Assembly (NCBI RefSeq): GCF_000787575.1
Contig: NW_012236518.1
Location: 558,001-622,000 of the forward strand
Origin: Acytostelium subglobosum LB1
Lineage: Eukaryota > Evosea > Eumycetozoa > Acytosteliales > Acytosteliaceae
Direction: 5' to 3'
Length of the DNA stretch: 64,000 nucleotides
The first letter of the stretch is position 1, and each line of letters begins with the position of its first letter. Positions 10,440 to 18,773 of this stretch are shown piece after piece. The notes beneath the pieces were generated by a model. The model saw only the letters and a program-made list of their open reading frames with translations. It did no database searches and was not told the DNA's origin. The position numbers and the translations under genes were made by a program.

Positions 10440-10901
10440 CTATCTCTTTGAGTAATAATAATAATAATCAGTAATCTGATAAACAATTGATATCAATTTG
10501 TTTCTCTTTTCTTCTGTAGTGTAAGTTGAGAGAATGGGCTGGTGGTAGTGTTTGAGAATATCTTCGAGTTGTTCGGAAGTGAGTTTCATGAGATCTTGAA
10601 GTGTAGAGGGGAAGTTTGGAGCAGCAGTATTGGTAATATGGTCATGTATTGGTAAGAGTAACATTGTTGAATCATCTTCAAGTGAATATTTATTTACAAG
10701 TCTTGCACCTTCATTAATAATAGAATCCAATCTATTCAATATAGGAGTAAATGCATTTGCGATTGTCTTTAAACCATTTACATCTTTAACAAATTGTTGG
10801 AACCATGCAGGAGGAGGTTCAGGAACCAATTCACCATTCTTATCATCATCATCCAAACGCAATATTGAACTATTCTCTGTAATATCTTTATTGTTCTTCA
10901 T
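10440..10901 (-). CDS. Hypothetical protein, possible SAP-like helix pair
   Basis: Intronless, 153 residues, ATG at 10901. I do not recognise the family. The N-terminus is acidic, followed by PEPPPAWFQQF and a helical middle. Residues about 105-140 (LMKLTSEQLEDILKHY...EEKRNKLISIV) resemble the helix-extended-helix of SAP-type domains, which bind nucleic acids, but the match is weak. It ends in a run of tyrosines from an ATT-type microsatellite. It lies between the B-box/kelch gene and two FNIP genes, all on the minus strand. Confidence 0.6.
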   Translation of the reverse strand: MKNNKDITENSSILRLDDDDKNGELVPEPPPAWFQQFVKDVNGLKTIANAFTPILNRLDSIINEGARLVNKYSLEDDSTMLLLPIHDHITNTAAPNFPSTLQDLMKLTSEQLEDILKHYHQPILSTYTTEEKRNKLISIVYQITDYYYYYSKR

Positions 10902-10972
10902 TATTATTAATATGTATTTGTTTTTGAAATAATAATTAAAAGGAATGTATTTATTAAATATTATTAATGACC

Positions 10973-12250
10973 TTATTTGAGGTCAAGGAACAACATGGAG
11001 GTGTAGATGGTGTTGGGGTTACCTGGTTGGCAGAATCCAAAGGCATGAACTTCTGGAGATGTAAGTCTTCCAAAGTATCCATGTATGTAATCGATGCCTG
11101 ATTGATGAATGCATATTGCATTTCGGTCATCATATCTTCGAATATGTATTAAATCTCGATCCATTGTCATTAGATGATATGTTCCAACATTGGGTACATA
11201 CTTTATCAATAGTTTGATTGACCCAATGACTTGATTGAAATCGGTTGGATGGAAGCATGTTACATACAACTCATCCAACTCCATCTCTAATGATAGTGAC
11301 AACTTGTGATCTGGAAACAGAAATTCCCTAATACCAATTGATCGAACTGGTGTTGGAAGGGCACCTTCATATCTAAAATGTTTGAATGTGCCAAGCGTGA
11401 GGTGTCTGAGACTGGCTGGCCATCCAACCTTGTCCTTGGGCTGACTGTGTGATTGGCCAATTGCCAACCTGGTTACAGATGAAGGTACAACACCATGGTC
11501 CAATGGTTTGTTGTACCATTTGCCAAAGATGAGCGTCTTGAGTGATTGAGGGAGCAATGATGTTGTGATCTTCTTGTTGTATCCTCCTAGATTTAGTGAG
11601 GTGAGTGATTGTGGCAAAGATCCATTCGCAATGCCACCCTTGAAACTCTCACTTAGGACAAGATAAGTGAGTGAGTCTGGTAGTACACGAGGAGTCAACT
11701 CGTTGCGGCCCAATGATAACTTTAGAAGTGATGTTGGTAGTATTCCAGGTGTGATGCTCTGTTTGTACTCTTCACCAAACATCAATGATGTCAAAGAGGG
11801 AGGGAGCACGCTTTGTTGTAAAGGTTGTTGGAACGCTGATCCGAAAGATAATGAAGTTAATGTCGTTGGTAGTGTATTTGGTGGGATAGGATGATTGAAC
11901 ACTGAATGTTGTTCGAATGCCAATTCCAAGAGAGGTTGAGGTAGTGATCCAGGAGTGAGTGGTTGGTTAAACTTGGCATCAAACAACAACTCTGTCAAAG
12001 TACTGGGTAACAATGATAATTGATGGTTTGAACACGTTCTTGATGTTAAAGGTACATCATCCTCTTCTTCTTCTTCATCATCTTCGTCTACTTCTTCGTT
12101 GGAATGAGTAATATGACCATCAAAATGATCAATTGATGGTCTTGTAAGATGAAGTTGAGCAAGAAGATGTTTACATGTTAGACACAAAGATACAGCATCA
12201 ATGTCATCTAATCTTTGTATTACTGATCTTATCAATAATATATTATCCAT
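10973..12250 (-). CDS. FNIP-repeat protein (second of three)
   Basis: Intronless, 425 residues from the ATG at 12250; an in-frame ATG 30 codons upstream is not conserved in the paralogues. The N-terminus MDNILLIRSVIQRLDDIDA with the segment SLCLTCKHL is F-box-like. An acidic insert (about residues 53-65) precedes about nine FNIP-type repeats (LP.SLT.L.FG...N..I.PG). The C-terminal module contains YHLMTMDRDLIHIRRYDDRNAICI, equivalent to the segment in the other two copies. Function unknown; see the first FNIP gene. Only 100 bases separate it from the third copy. Confidence 0.9.
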   Translation of the reverse strand: MDNILLIRSVIQRLDDIDAVSLCLTCKHLLAQLHLTRPSIDHFDGHITHSNEEVDEDDEEEEEDDVPLTSRTCSNHQLSLLPSTLTELLFDAKFNQPLTPGSLPQPLLELAFEQHSVFNHPIPPNTLPTTLTSLSFGSAFQQPLQQSVLPPSLTSLMFGEEYKQSITPGILPTSLLKLSLGRNELTPRVLPDSLTYLVLSESFKGGIANGSLPQSLTSLNLGGYNKKITTSLLPQSLKTLIFGKWYNKPLDHGVVPSSVTRLAIGQSHSQPKDKVGWPASLRHLTLGTFKHFRYEGALPTPVRSIGIREFLFPDHKLSLSLEMELDELYVTCFHPTDFNQVIGSIKLLIKYVPNVGTYHLMTMDRDLIHIRRYDDRNAICIHQSGIDYIHGYFGRLTSPEVHAFGFCQPGNPNTIYTSMLFLDLK

Positions 12251-12350
12251 TAATATATATATATTAAAGTATTTTATATATTTGAATGATTGATGAAGAT
12301 GGGTGAGTGAGATATTTGTTGAGATGATTCGTTCGTTCAACAGATATTTT

Positions 12351-13760
12351 TTAATTAATATTTATCCAAGTGTTAGAATGTGATGGACTGCGACACGATC
12401 CAAACGGTGAAGAAGATCCTTCTATCTGATTCCTGGAATTGATCATCAATCTTGATCTTAACTTTTTGTGGTCACGTGACTTCTTCTTGATCACAGACAT
12501 GACTATGGTTGTTGAATTTGATAGGGTGGCGTGAATGAATGGTGATGAAGAACTTCTAAGTATACATATAACATAATTTTGATCAAGTCTACGAATAGAG
12601 TATTCAATTGGTGATGGCTGTCTGGAAAGTAAGTTGATTGTGGCAACATATGGAATAGTCTTGGTGAGATTCTTGACTGCAGTGTACAAGTGATCGGCAA
12701 TACAACTAGAGTCCAAGTACATGAATGGTAAATATACAGATGATAACTTGTTATCAATGAATGGCATGTGAGAGTACATGTCACCAGGATACTCCTTGAT
12801 ACCAAATGACTCCAATGTTGATGGTATTCTTGAACTCTGAATATAACATATTTGTTTACAATTGTTTAGTTGAAGATGTTTGAGTCTTGGCGGCCAATCT
12901 ACACAATCACAAGGTTGGTTGAATGAACTTGATATCTCCAATCTTGTAAGTGATGAAGGTAGTGTGTTGGCGGGTATTGAGCTGGCCTGACCCATAATCA
13001 AAGTCTTCAGAGAAGGTGGGAGCATCTGAGGTCTGATCAACAATCGACATCCAAACTCCAATGAAGTCAAAGTCGAAGGGAATGCATTATCTTGTATCAC
13101 ATCACTGTAGAATGATAATGATAAAGTATTTAGGTTGGGCTGGATAAAGATACCTGGTGCTATTGGTCCAAATTGATGTAGGGCCAGCTTTAAGGTGGTG
13201 ATCAGAGGTAGTTGTGATATTTCTATTATTGATGTTGTCGCCATTGATCCTGGATTGTTGGTTGACCACATTCCGGCTCGACACGTTAATGAAGTGAGCG
13301 ACCGGGGGAATGCTCCAGTGTCAACTGCTTGACGGTCTAACTTTAGTGATCGCAGGCCAGCTGGCAATGCACCTTTAGCAATCGAATGTTGATCGGTATT
13401 ATAATTATATGATTCTATATATGTCAATTGAGTGAGGGATGCTGGTAACAGACCAGGTGTCAACTTCTGGTTGAAAGTTTCTCCAAATGTCAATGAAGTC
13501 AAAGTCATTGGAAGTAGTCCTGGTGATATATCAGTTGTTGCATATATTGTCATTTCATTCTCAATCAATTGAGGATTAAGTATATTATTATTAAATACTA
13601 ATAACCATTTATCAAATGATAATAATAAACTTTGTATTAATTGTTGTTTCAACTTATATAATCTTTTACATGATAGACATAATGATATAATATCCAAGTC
13701 TATCAAAGAACTTCTAACAATATATTTGAGTATAAGTGTTGATAAACTATCCAATGTCAT
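12351..13760 (-). CDS. FNIP-repeat protein (third of three)
   Basis: Intronless, 469 residues, ATG at 13760. It starts with an F-box-like helix (LSTLILKYIVRSSLIDLDI, then SLCLSCKRLYKL), the same motif as in its neighbour. The FNIP repeats are more degenerate than in the other two copies. The conserved C-terminal module (ATINLLSRQPSPIEYSIRRL, then DQNYVICI) is followed by a basic, serine-rich tail of about 60 residues that the others lack. Divergence of the repeats suggests that this duplication is old. Function unknown. Confidence 0.88.
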   Translation of the reverse strand: MTLDSLSTLILKYIVRSSLIDLDIISLCLSCKRLYKLKQQLIQSLLLSFDKWLLVFNNNILNPQLIENEMTIYATTDISPGLLPMTLTSLTFGETFNQKLTPGLLPASLTQLTYIESYNYNTDQHSIAKGALPAGLRSLKLDRQAVDTGAFPRSLTSLTCRAGMWSTNNPGSMATTSIIEISQLPLITTLKLALHQFGPIAPGIFIQPNLNTLSLSFYSDVIQDNAFPSTLTSLEFGCRLLIRPQMLPPSLKTLIMGQASSIPANTLPSSLTRLEISSSFNQPCDCVDWPPRLKHLQLNNCKQICYIQSSRIPSTLESFGIKEYPGDMYSHMPFIDNKLSSVYLPFMYLDSSCIADHLYTAVKNLTKTIPYVATINLLSRQPSPIEYSIRRLDQNYVICILRSSSSPFIHATLSNSTTIVMSVIKKKSRDHKKLRSRLMINSRNQIEGSSSPFGSCRSPSHSNTWININ

Positions 13761-14360
13761 TATTACTACCTATTATTATTATTCTTATATGTAGATAAGA
13801 TAGATATTAAGAAGTGGATTTACTTTTAGTCAGAGATTGACTTGGAAGTGTAGACTGTAATTCTTTCATTCAGCCAGTCAGTAATTGAACCCGGAACATT
13901 CGTTCATTCCATTTTGTTGGGGGGCTAAACGCAAAGAAGCTTGACAAGATCTCATTCTATCCAAACTTAGAAATTGCCTCTTGTGGTAACATAGCACTTG
14001 CAAGATTATAATCTTAGACTTGTCGACAAGACACATCTTGTATCTAACTAACAAACTTGTTTACTTTCATCAATGTCATAGTACATGTAGTAGTACAACT
14101 TGAACAAATATTTGATCATCACCTTGTTCTTGTGTTGGTGGAATCGGGATGATACAATGCTCTCCAATCCGAAATTGAACATCAACTTTAATTTAATCAA
14201 TCCCCCAATAAGGGTGTGGTATCCTGATCCAATCAATCATTCATCATAGATCACTGTGAGGGTGCTGGTGTATCACTCACTAATTGAACTTGTGTGATGT
14301 TGTTACTAGAGTTAGAGAATAGTAGTAAGATACACACATAGAAAGAAATATAATAATAAT
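13761..14360. promoter_or_regulatory. Divergent promoter region with clustered palindromes
   Basis: Six hundred bases between the third FNIP gene (minus) and the epimerase-like gene (plus). At 13997-14041 four inverted repeats lie end to end: CTTGCAAG, AAGATTATAATCTT, CTTGTCGACAAG and ACAAGA-N4-TCTTGT. Such packing is unlike the simple AT-rich tracts around it and may mark transcription-factor sites. No gene is supported here. Confidence 0.45.
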
Positions 14361-15341
14361 ATGGAATCAGTAATAATAACTGGAGGACAAGGATTCATTG
14401 GAAGTTGGGTTGCAAGAGAACTATTACTTGGTGAGAAGAAGTATAATGTTGTAATAGTTGATGTGAAGCCAGATGATCATATTTTGAAACAGGTGTTGAC
14501 AACTGATCAATTGACAAGGATACAATGTCATTACATTGATATTGCCAACACGGCACAAGTGAACCAATTGGTTCAAACGGTGCAGCCTGCATTCATTGTT
14601 CATTTGGCCGGTCTCCAGATACCAACATGCCGAACAAACCCCATCCTTGGAGCTCAAGTCAATGTCATTGGTACTCTCAACGTGTTTGAAGCCGTTCGTC
14701 AGTTGCCCAACAAGTGTCCCATCATCTATGCATCGAGCGCAGCAGTCAGCGGTCCGAGCGAAGACTACGATGGACCAGTCACCGACACTGCTCATCACCA
14801 CCCTCTCACGCACTATGGCGTGTTCAAGCAGGCCAACGAGGGATCGGCACGCGTCTTCTGGATGGACCACCGCATCCCGAGTGTTGCTCTCAGACCCTTC
14901 ACCGTGTATGGCGTTGGCCGTGAGGTAGGTGTCACGTCCTCCCCCACCAAAGCAATCAAAGCCTTCCTTCTGGAGCGTGACTATGTAATACCATTCAGCG
15001 GACCACTGTGTGTCAACTATGTAGAGGACATTGCACGTCTGTTTATAGAGTTGGGCAGATGTAAGCTTGAGGGCGCCTACACCTGCAACATCAAAGGTGA
15101 TGTACTCGACGTTCAAGATTGGGTAACAATGGTCAAGCAGCTAAAGTCACAACAACCAACCACTATCAAGGTTGAGGGTGGCAAGCTTCCATTCCCAACA
15201 AGCTTCACAGAGGAGACACTTGCCAAACTACTTGGTGACGAACGTATCAAAACCACTCCACCAAACATTGGCATCAAGAAGACCTACGACCTATTCCTCT
15301 CGCTTCAACAACAAGGTCTATTAGACAGCAGAGACCTCTAA
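14361..15341 (+). CDS. NAD(P)-dependent epimerase/dehydratase (extended SDR)
   Basis: Intronless, 326 residues. The Rossmann start has the extended-SDR glycine motif TGGQGFIG at about residues 7-14 and an acidic residue ending strand two (VIVDVK), typical of NAD binding. The active-site set is present: a serine in YASSAAV at about 125-130 and YGVFK at about 153-157 (Y-x3-K). The C-terminal substrate-binding part is short. Relatives include UDP-sugar epimerases and dehydratases; the substrate cannot be deduced. In this family the Tyr and Lys drive hydride transfer to NAD. The protein has no signal peptide and is probably cytosolic. Confidence 0.88.
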   Translation: MESVIITGGQGFIGSWVARELLLGEKKYNVVIVDVKPDDHILKQVLTTDQLTRIQCHYIDIANTAQVNQLVQTVQPAFIVHLAGLQIPTCRTNPILGAQVNVIGTLNVFEAVRQLPNKCPIIYASSAAVSGPSEDYDGPVTDTAHHHPLTHYGVFKQANEGSARVFWMDHRIPSVALRPFTVYGVGREVGVTSSPTKAIKAFLLERDYVIPFSGPLCVNYVEDIARLFIELGRCKLEGAYTCNIKGDVLDVQDWVTMVKQLKSQQPTTIKVEGGKLPFPTSFTEETLAKLLGDERIKTTPPNIGIKKTYDLFLSLQQQGLLDSRDL

Positions 15342-15968
15342 ACAATGTCTTTCAGTCAATCATTCATAATCAAATAACAATATTCATGATAATGATTGAT
15401 TCATTGTTGTATCTGTTCATTTATATCTATCTTATCTATCTTTGTAGCATCATCACATGTATATCTATCTCTCTCTCTCAATAACTTGCGAATGAATGAC
15501 TTGAATGGAAATGAACAAATAAATTAAAATAATCCATTTTGAGTGTGTTGACATTGTTTGACACACAAACACAACAAAACAAGACCCACTAAACACACTT
15601 CTATCTCTAGGTCACACATTACCAAACAGTCATACACACATACACTCAAACAAACACACACACTTTGTCACGGCACTACTTTGCGTTCATTCACTCAACA
15701 ACGAACATTTCATTCGCTCTAACTCTCTCTCGTTATCTCTTTACACAAACAACCAACAAACAAACCACAATCCATCCATCCATCCATCCAATTGATACTT
15801 ATAACTTCAACTTTATCTCTATCTATCACTTAACATTGGTCATTCATCCATTCATTCCATTCAAGTTAAAGATTGAACCAACAACATTTGTAATCTATTG
15901 TATTGTAATCCTTATTTAAAATATATATATATATATAATATAATACCTATATAATCAATCAATCAATC
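15342..15968. other. Spacer between epimerase-like gene and KCMF1-like gene
   Basis: 3' region of the epimerase gene, then a CA-rich stretch (15540-15680) with repeated ACACA units, then the 5' leader of the next gene. The CA-rich tract resembles the CA/GT-rich sites known as G-boxes in dictyostelid promoters. No gene seen. Confidence 0.5.
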
Positions 15969-17234
15969 ATGTCTTGCTCAGGTTGTGGAGATAATGCAGT
16001 AAAGTTTATGTGCAAAGTATGTCAGGACTTTCAATTATGCTACCCTTGCTTTGATGATGGCATCGAGATTGATGGCCATCGAACTAATCATGCCATGAAC
16101 CCTCTGGACAAGTCATGTATGTGTTACACACCCTATCATCAATCACATAGCCATGTACTGACATCCCCTCACAACTTAGACTTTGAAGATGATGATGATG
16201 ACGATGACAATATCGGAGATGATGACGAGTTGATAGAGAATGACGATGAAGAAGTGTTTAATGAAGATGATGATGATGTAAATGAGGATGAAGAGGATGA
16301 TGATGACGATGATGATGATGACGATGATGAAGATGACGATGACAATCAATTGGACCTGTCATATCTCGAAGAGATCGATGCATCATTCAGCAAACTGTTC
16401 CAGACATCATCAGTGACATACAAGTGCCCCTATTGCAACCAGGATGGCTTGGTGGAGGCCGCCCTGATCGATCACTGCACACGTCAACATCAGCACGACA
16501 GGAAGCAGGTTGTCTGTCCAATCTGTGCCATTCGTCCAGGTGGCGACCCTAACTATGTCAGCAAAGGATTCATCGGACATCTCAGTCTGAGACACTCGCG
16601 GCCCTCTGCACACCTGCCCAGTCTCGACCTGTTGTCCTCACTGGTCGGCTCATCATATCCCAACATAAAGGCACTGAAGCAGCAGATGGAGGTCGAGCGT
16701 CAGGCTGCGGGCAAGAGTCCCACCAGACAATCATACTCGGCCCAATTCGATCCGTCGTCAATCTTCTCACTGCTGCAACACCCCGCCGTACTGGGAGCGG
16801 GCGGTGGCAATGGCGCGGGCGGAGGCAGCAGCAGTAGCAGCGCGACCAACAAGATCATAGACTCATTCGCTGGCATCAACTTTGCCGATTTCAATCTAAA
16901 GGATAGCGCGCTGTCCAAGGCCATTGCCAACGGCTCGCTCATCAACAGCATTAGCAACGGCAACATTGCCAGCAACTCTAAATCCAGCGACAGCAGCAGC
17001 AGCAGTGCCGGTAGCGGCGTCATTGCTCTGCAGCAACACCTCCTCAAGCAGCAGCAATTGATGCAGCAGCAGCAACAGCAGCAGCAGCAAGACTCACCTG
17101 TAAAGATAAAGAAACCCCAGCTCGACGACATCAAGCCGACAGCGACCACCGAAGAACAAGAGCGCACCAAGAAAGAGAACGTATTGAAGAGTGTATTTGT
17201 ACAGGACCTGCTCTACTCGGCCATTTTCTCATGA
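15969..17234 (+). CDS. kcmf1: KCMF1-like protein: ZZ and Di19-type zinc fingers
   Basis: Intronless, 421 residues. Residues 1-45 form a ZZ zinc finger (CSGCG, MCKVC, LCYPC and the HRTNH end). A very acidic Asp/Glu tract fills about 75-130. Residues about 148-205 hold the two C2H2-like fingers of the Di19/KCMF1 family (YKCPYCNQDG...HCTRQH and VCPICAIRPGGDPN...HLSLRH). The rest is low complexity with Gln runs, and a conserved tail ends FVQDLLYSAIFS, like the RFVQELLLSTL motif of KCMF1. Animal KCMF1 is a ubiquitin ligase working with RAD6/UBR4 in autophagy and proteostasis. The long acidic insert is not in animal KCMF1. It converges with the BAP31-like gene. Confidence 0.85.
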   Translation: MSCSGCGDNAVKFMCKVCQDFQLCYPCFDDGIEIDGHRTNHAMNPLDKSCMCYTPYHQSHSHVLTSPHNLDFEDDDDDDDNIGDDDELIENDDEEVFNEDDDDVNEDEEDDDDDDDDDDDEDDDDNQLDLSYLEEIDASFSKLFQTSSVTYKCPYCNQDGLVEAALIDHCTRQHQHDRKQVVCPICAIRPGGDPNYVSKGFIGHLSLRHSRPSAHLPSLDLLSSLVGSSYPNIKALKQQMEVERQAAGKSPTRQSYSAQFDPSSIFSLLQHPAVLGAGGGNGAGGGSSSSSATNKIIDSFAGINFADFNLKDSALSKAIANGSLINSISNGNIASNSKSSDSSSSSAGSGVIALQQHLLKQQQLMQQQQQQQQQDSPVKIKKPQLDDIKPTATTEEQERTKKENVLKSVFVQDLLYSAIFS

Positions 17235-17543
17235 GCAGCTGATGCGACTGGCTTCTCTCCATCCTCCCAACCCTGTCATATATAAATAGAGTACCCTCCT
17301 CATCAAGCTGGCTGGCTAACGACCCTGCTTGCAAAGGTGTTGGATTGATCTCCTCACCTACCCAATCATCCACCCTCCCAACCTCGTCATCCATTACCAT
17401 CCACCATTATGAAGTAGACTTGTCTTTGTATATTTGTACGTTCGCGTCTCTATTGGATAGTGAGCCGCGTTTATTGCACGCCTAGGCGTGTATATCATGA
17501 TGCTTAGAATGAGTTGAAGATGATAGGACTTGAATCCAAGGAC
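17235..17543. other. Convergent spacer with palindrome
   Basis: 3' ends of the KCMF1-like and BAP31-like genes face each other here. The perfect 14-base palindrome CACGCCTAGGCGTG lies at 17477-17490, about 55 bases from the BAP31 stop. No gene seen. Confidence 0.55.
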
Positions 17544-18155
17544 TTAATCAACCTTCTTGCTAACCTTGGACTTGGTGCCCTTGAGATCATCGTACTCAGC
17601 CTTGAGCCTGTCGTACTCGCGTGTCAAACCCTCTGATTGGGACTTCATGGCCTTGAACTCCTTCTCCATCTTGCGCAGCTTGGCAACCTCGTCCTCGAGA
17701 TCCTTGTTCTCGCGAAGCATCTTGTCGGTCTGGGTCTTGTTCTGCTCGGCCTGCTTGATGACGGCGTTGCTCTTGTTCTCGACAGAGGTCAGCTGCTGCA
17801 CGACCGACTGGGCGCGGTAGATCAGGAAGAAGAGGTACAGGGTGAAGCCGGTCAAGTAGATGTTGCGCTGGAATCTGAACAGACGCAGGTAGAGGCTGTT
17901 GCGCTCGTGGGCGTGCTCCTCGTTGTGGATCTTCTTGTCGATGGCCAATGAGTTCTGGATCGAGTCGGCAAAGATACCGAGCAGGATGACAAAGACGACG
18001 CGGAAGATGATCTTGGTAGTGTGGCCATCCAACAATCTGCTCAAACCTGAGAATATAGACTTTCTCATGTTCATTGATATTGGTAGCATTGCTGTCGTAC
18101 AAACAATAATCTCTATCAAGAGAATTATGAATATTGCAACCATAAAGAACTCCAT
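17544..18155 (-). CDS. BAP31-like ER membrane protein
   Basis: Intronless, 203 residues. Three membrane segments lie in the first 125 residues (about 3-25, 45-65 and 98-118), followed by a charged coiled coil of about 80 residues. It ends in KKVD, which fits the KKXX di-lysine retrieval signal read by COPI, as in animal BAP31. BAP31 and yeast Yet proteins are ER sorting chaperones for membrane proteins and act in ER quality control. Length and topology match the family (about 200-245 residues). No caspase-type cleavage site is obvious in the coiled-coil part. It is divergently arranged with wdr75. Confidence 0.9.
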   Translation of the reverse strand: MEFFMVAIFIILLIEIIVCTTAMLPISMNMRKSIFSGLSRLLDGHTTKIIFRVVFVILLGIFADSIQNSLAIDKKIHNEEHAHERNSLYLRLFRFQRNIYLTGFTLYLFFLIYRAQSVVQQLTSVENKSNAVIKQAEQNKTQTDKMLRENKDLEDEVAKLRKMEKEFKAMKSQSEGLTREYDRLKAEYDDLKGTKSKVSKKVD

Positions 18156-18773
18156 TTCTTATTATCTAATAACTAATTATCTATATAACTATTTATGTAC
18201 AAGTTTATATAAATATTTATGTGAGTGAAGTGAATGAATGACAAGTGTGTGAACAAGTTGCTTTGTTTATTGACCTGTGGTGCATGTTCACAATCTTGCT
18301 AAACTGAACAAGTTGTTTTGTTTATTTATGTGGATCTGGACAAACTAGGTTAATTTGTGAGTCATTGGTGTTTGATGACTAGGCCTTCTGGACATGACAT
18401 CATACACTATTATTTTGTATTAATATTATACAAATAAAGATATCATAAGTTAATAATTCAAAGTTAAGTTAAGAATTGATTGATCAAACCAACATTATTT
18501 AGTTCAATCAAGGGCTGTATAAATCAATTTAGCGAAGTTCGAAAACACTCGTGTTTTGATTTTTTGACATTTAAATTGGAATTTGATGTGAAAAGAGACG
18601 AAAACGAGTGTCCACTCCACCTTGCATTTCGATCAACAAACCAACAAACAAAGTATAATTGTCATTGTTGTTGTCAAAGACAGAGCCTGTATTGTTATTG
18701 TGTACTTCCAACCTTTATTCACTCATTCACACTCACTCACTCACTCACATTCACACACATATATACACTCACA
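18156..18773. promoter_or_regulatory. Divergent upstream region of BAP31-like gene and wdr75
   Basis: Contains the hairpin AAAACAC-TC-GTGTTTT at 18542-18557, whose ACACTCGT (18545-18552) can alternatively pair with ACGAGTGT at 18604-18611. An ACTC/ACAC-rich leader runs into the wdr75 ATG. An in-frame ATG at 18480 is ignored because its frame crosses these simple repeats. No separate gene seen. Confidence 0.5.

Noticed and set aside
13878-13896. tRNA B-box-like string on the minus strand (GGGTTCAATTAC)
   Set aside because: The flanking bases do not form a T-stem and no A-box or acceptor stem fits. No tRNA was found anywhere in the window.
15665-15919. 84-codon ORF before the KCMF1-like gene
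   Set aside because: Made of CATT/CAAT simple repeats in a leader region.
18480-18773. Longer N-terminus for WDR75 from the ATG at 18480
   Set aside because: The added stretch translates promoter and ACTC repeats; the ATG at 18774 starts a basic, Ser/Thr-rich region typical of the gene.
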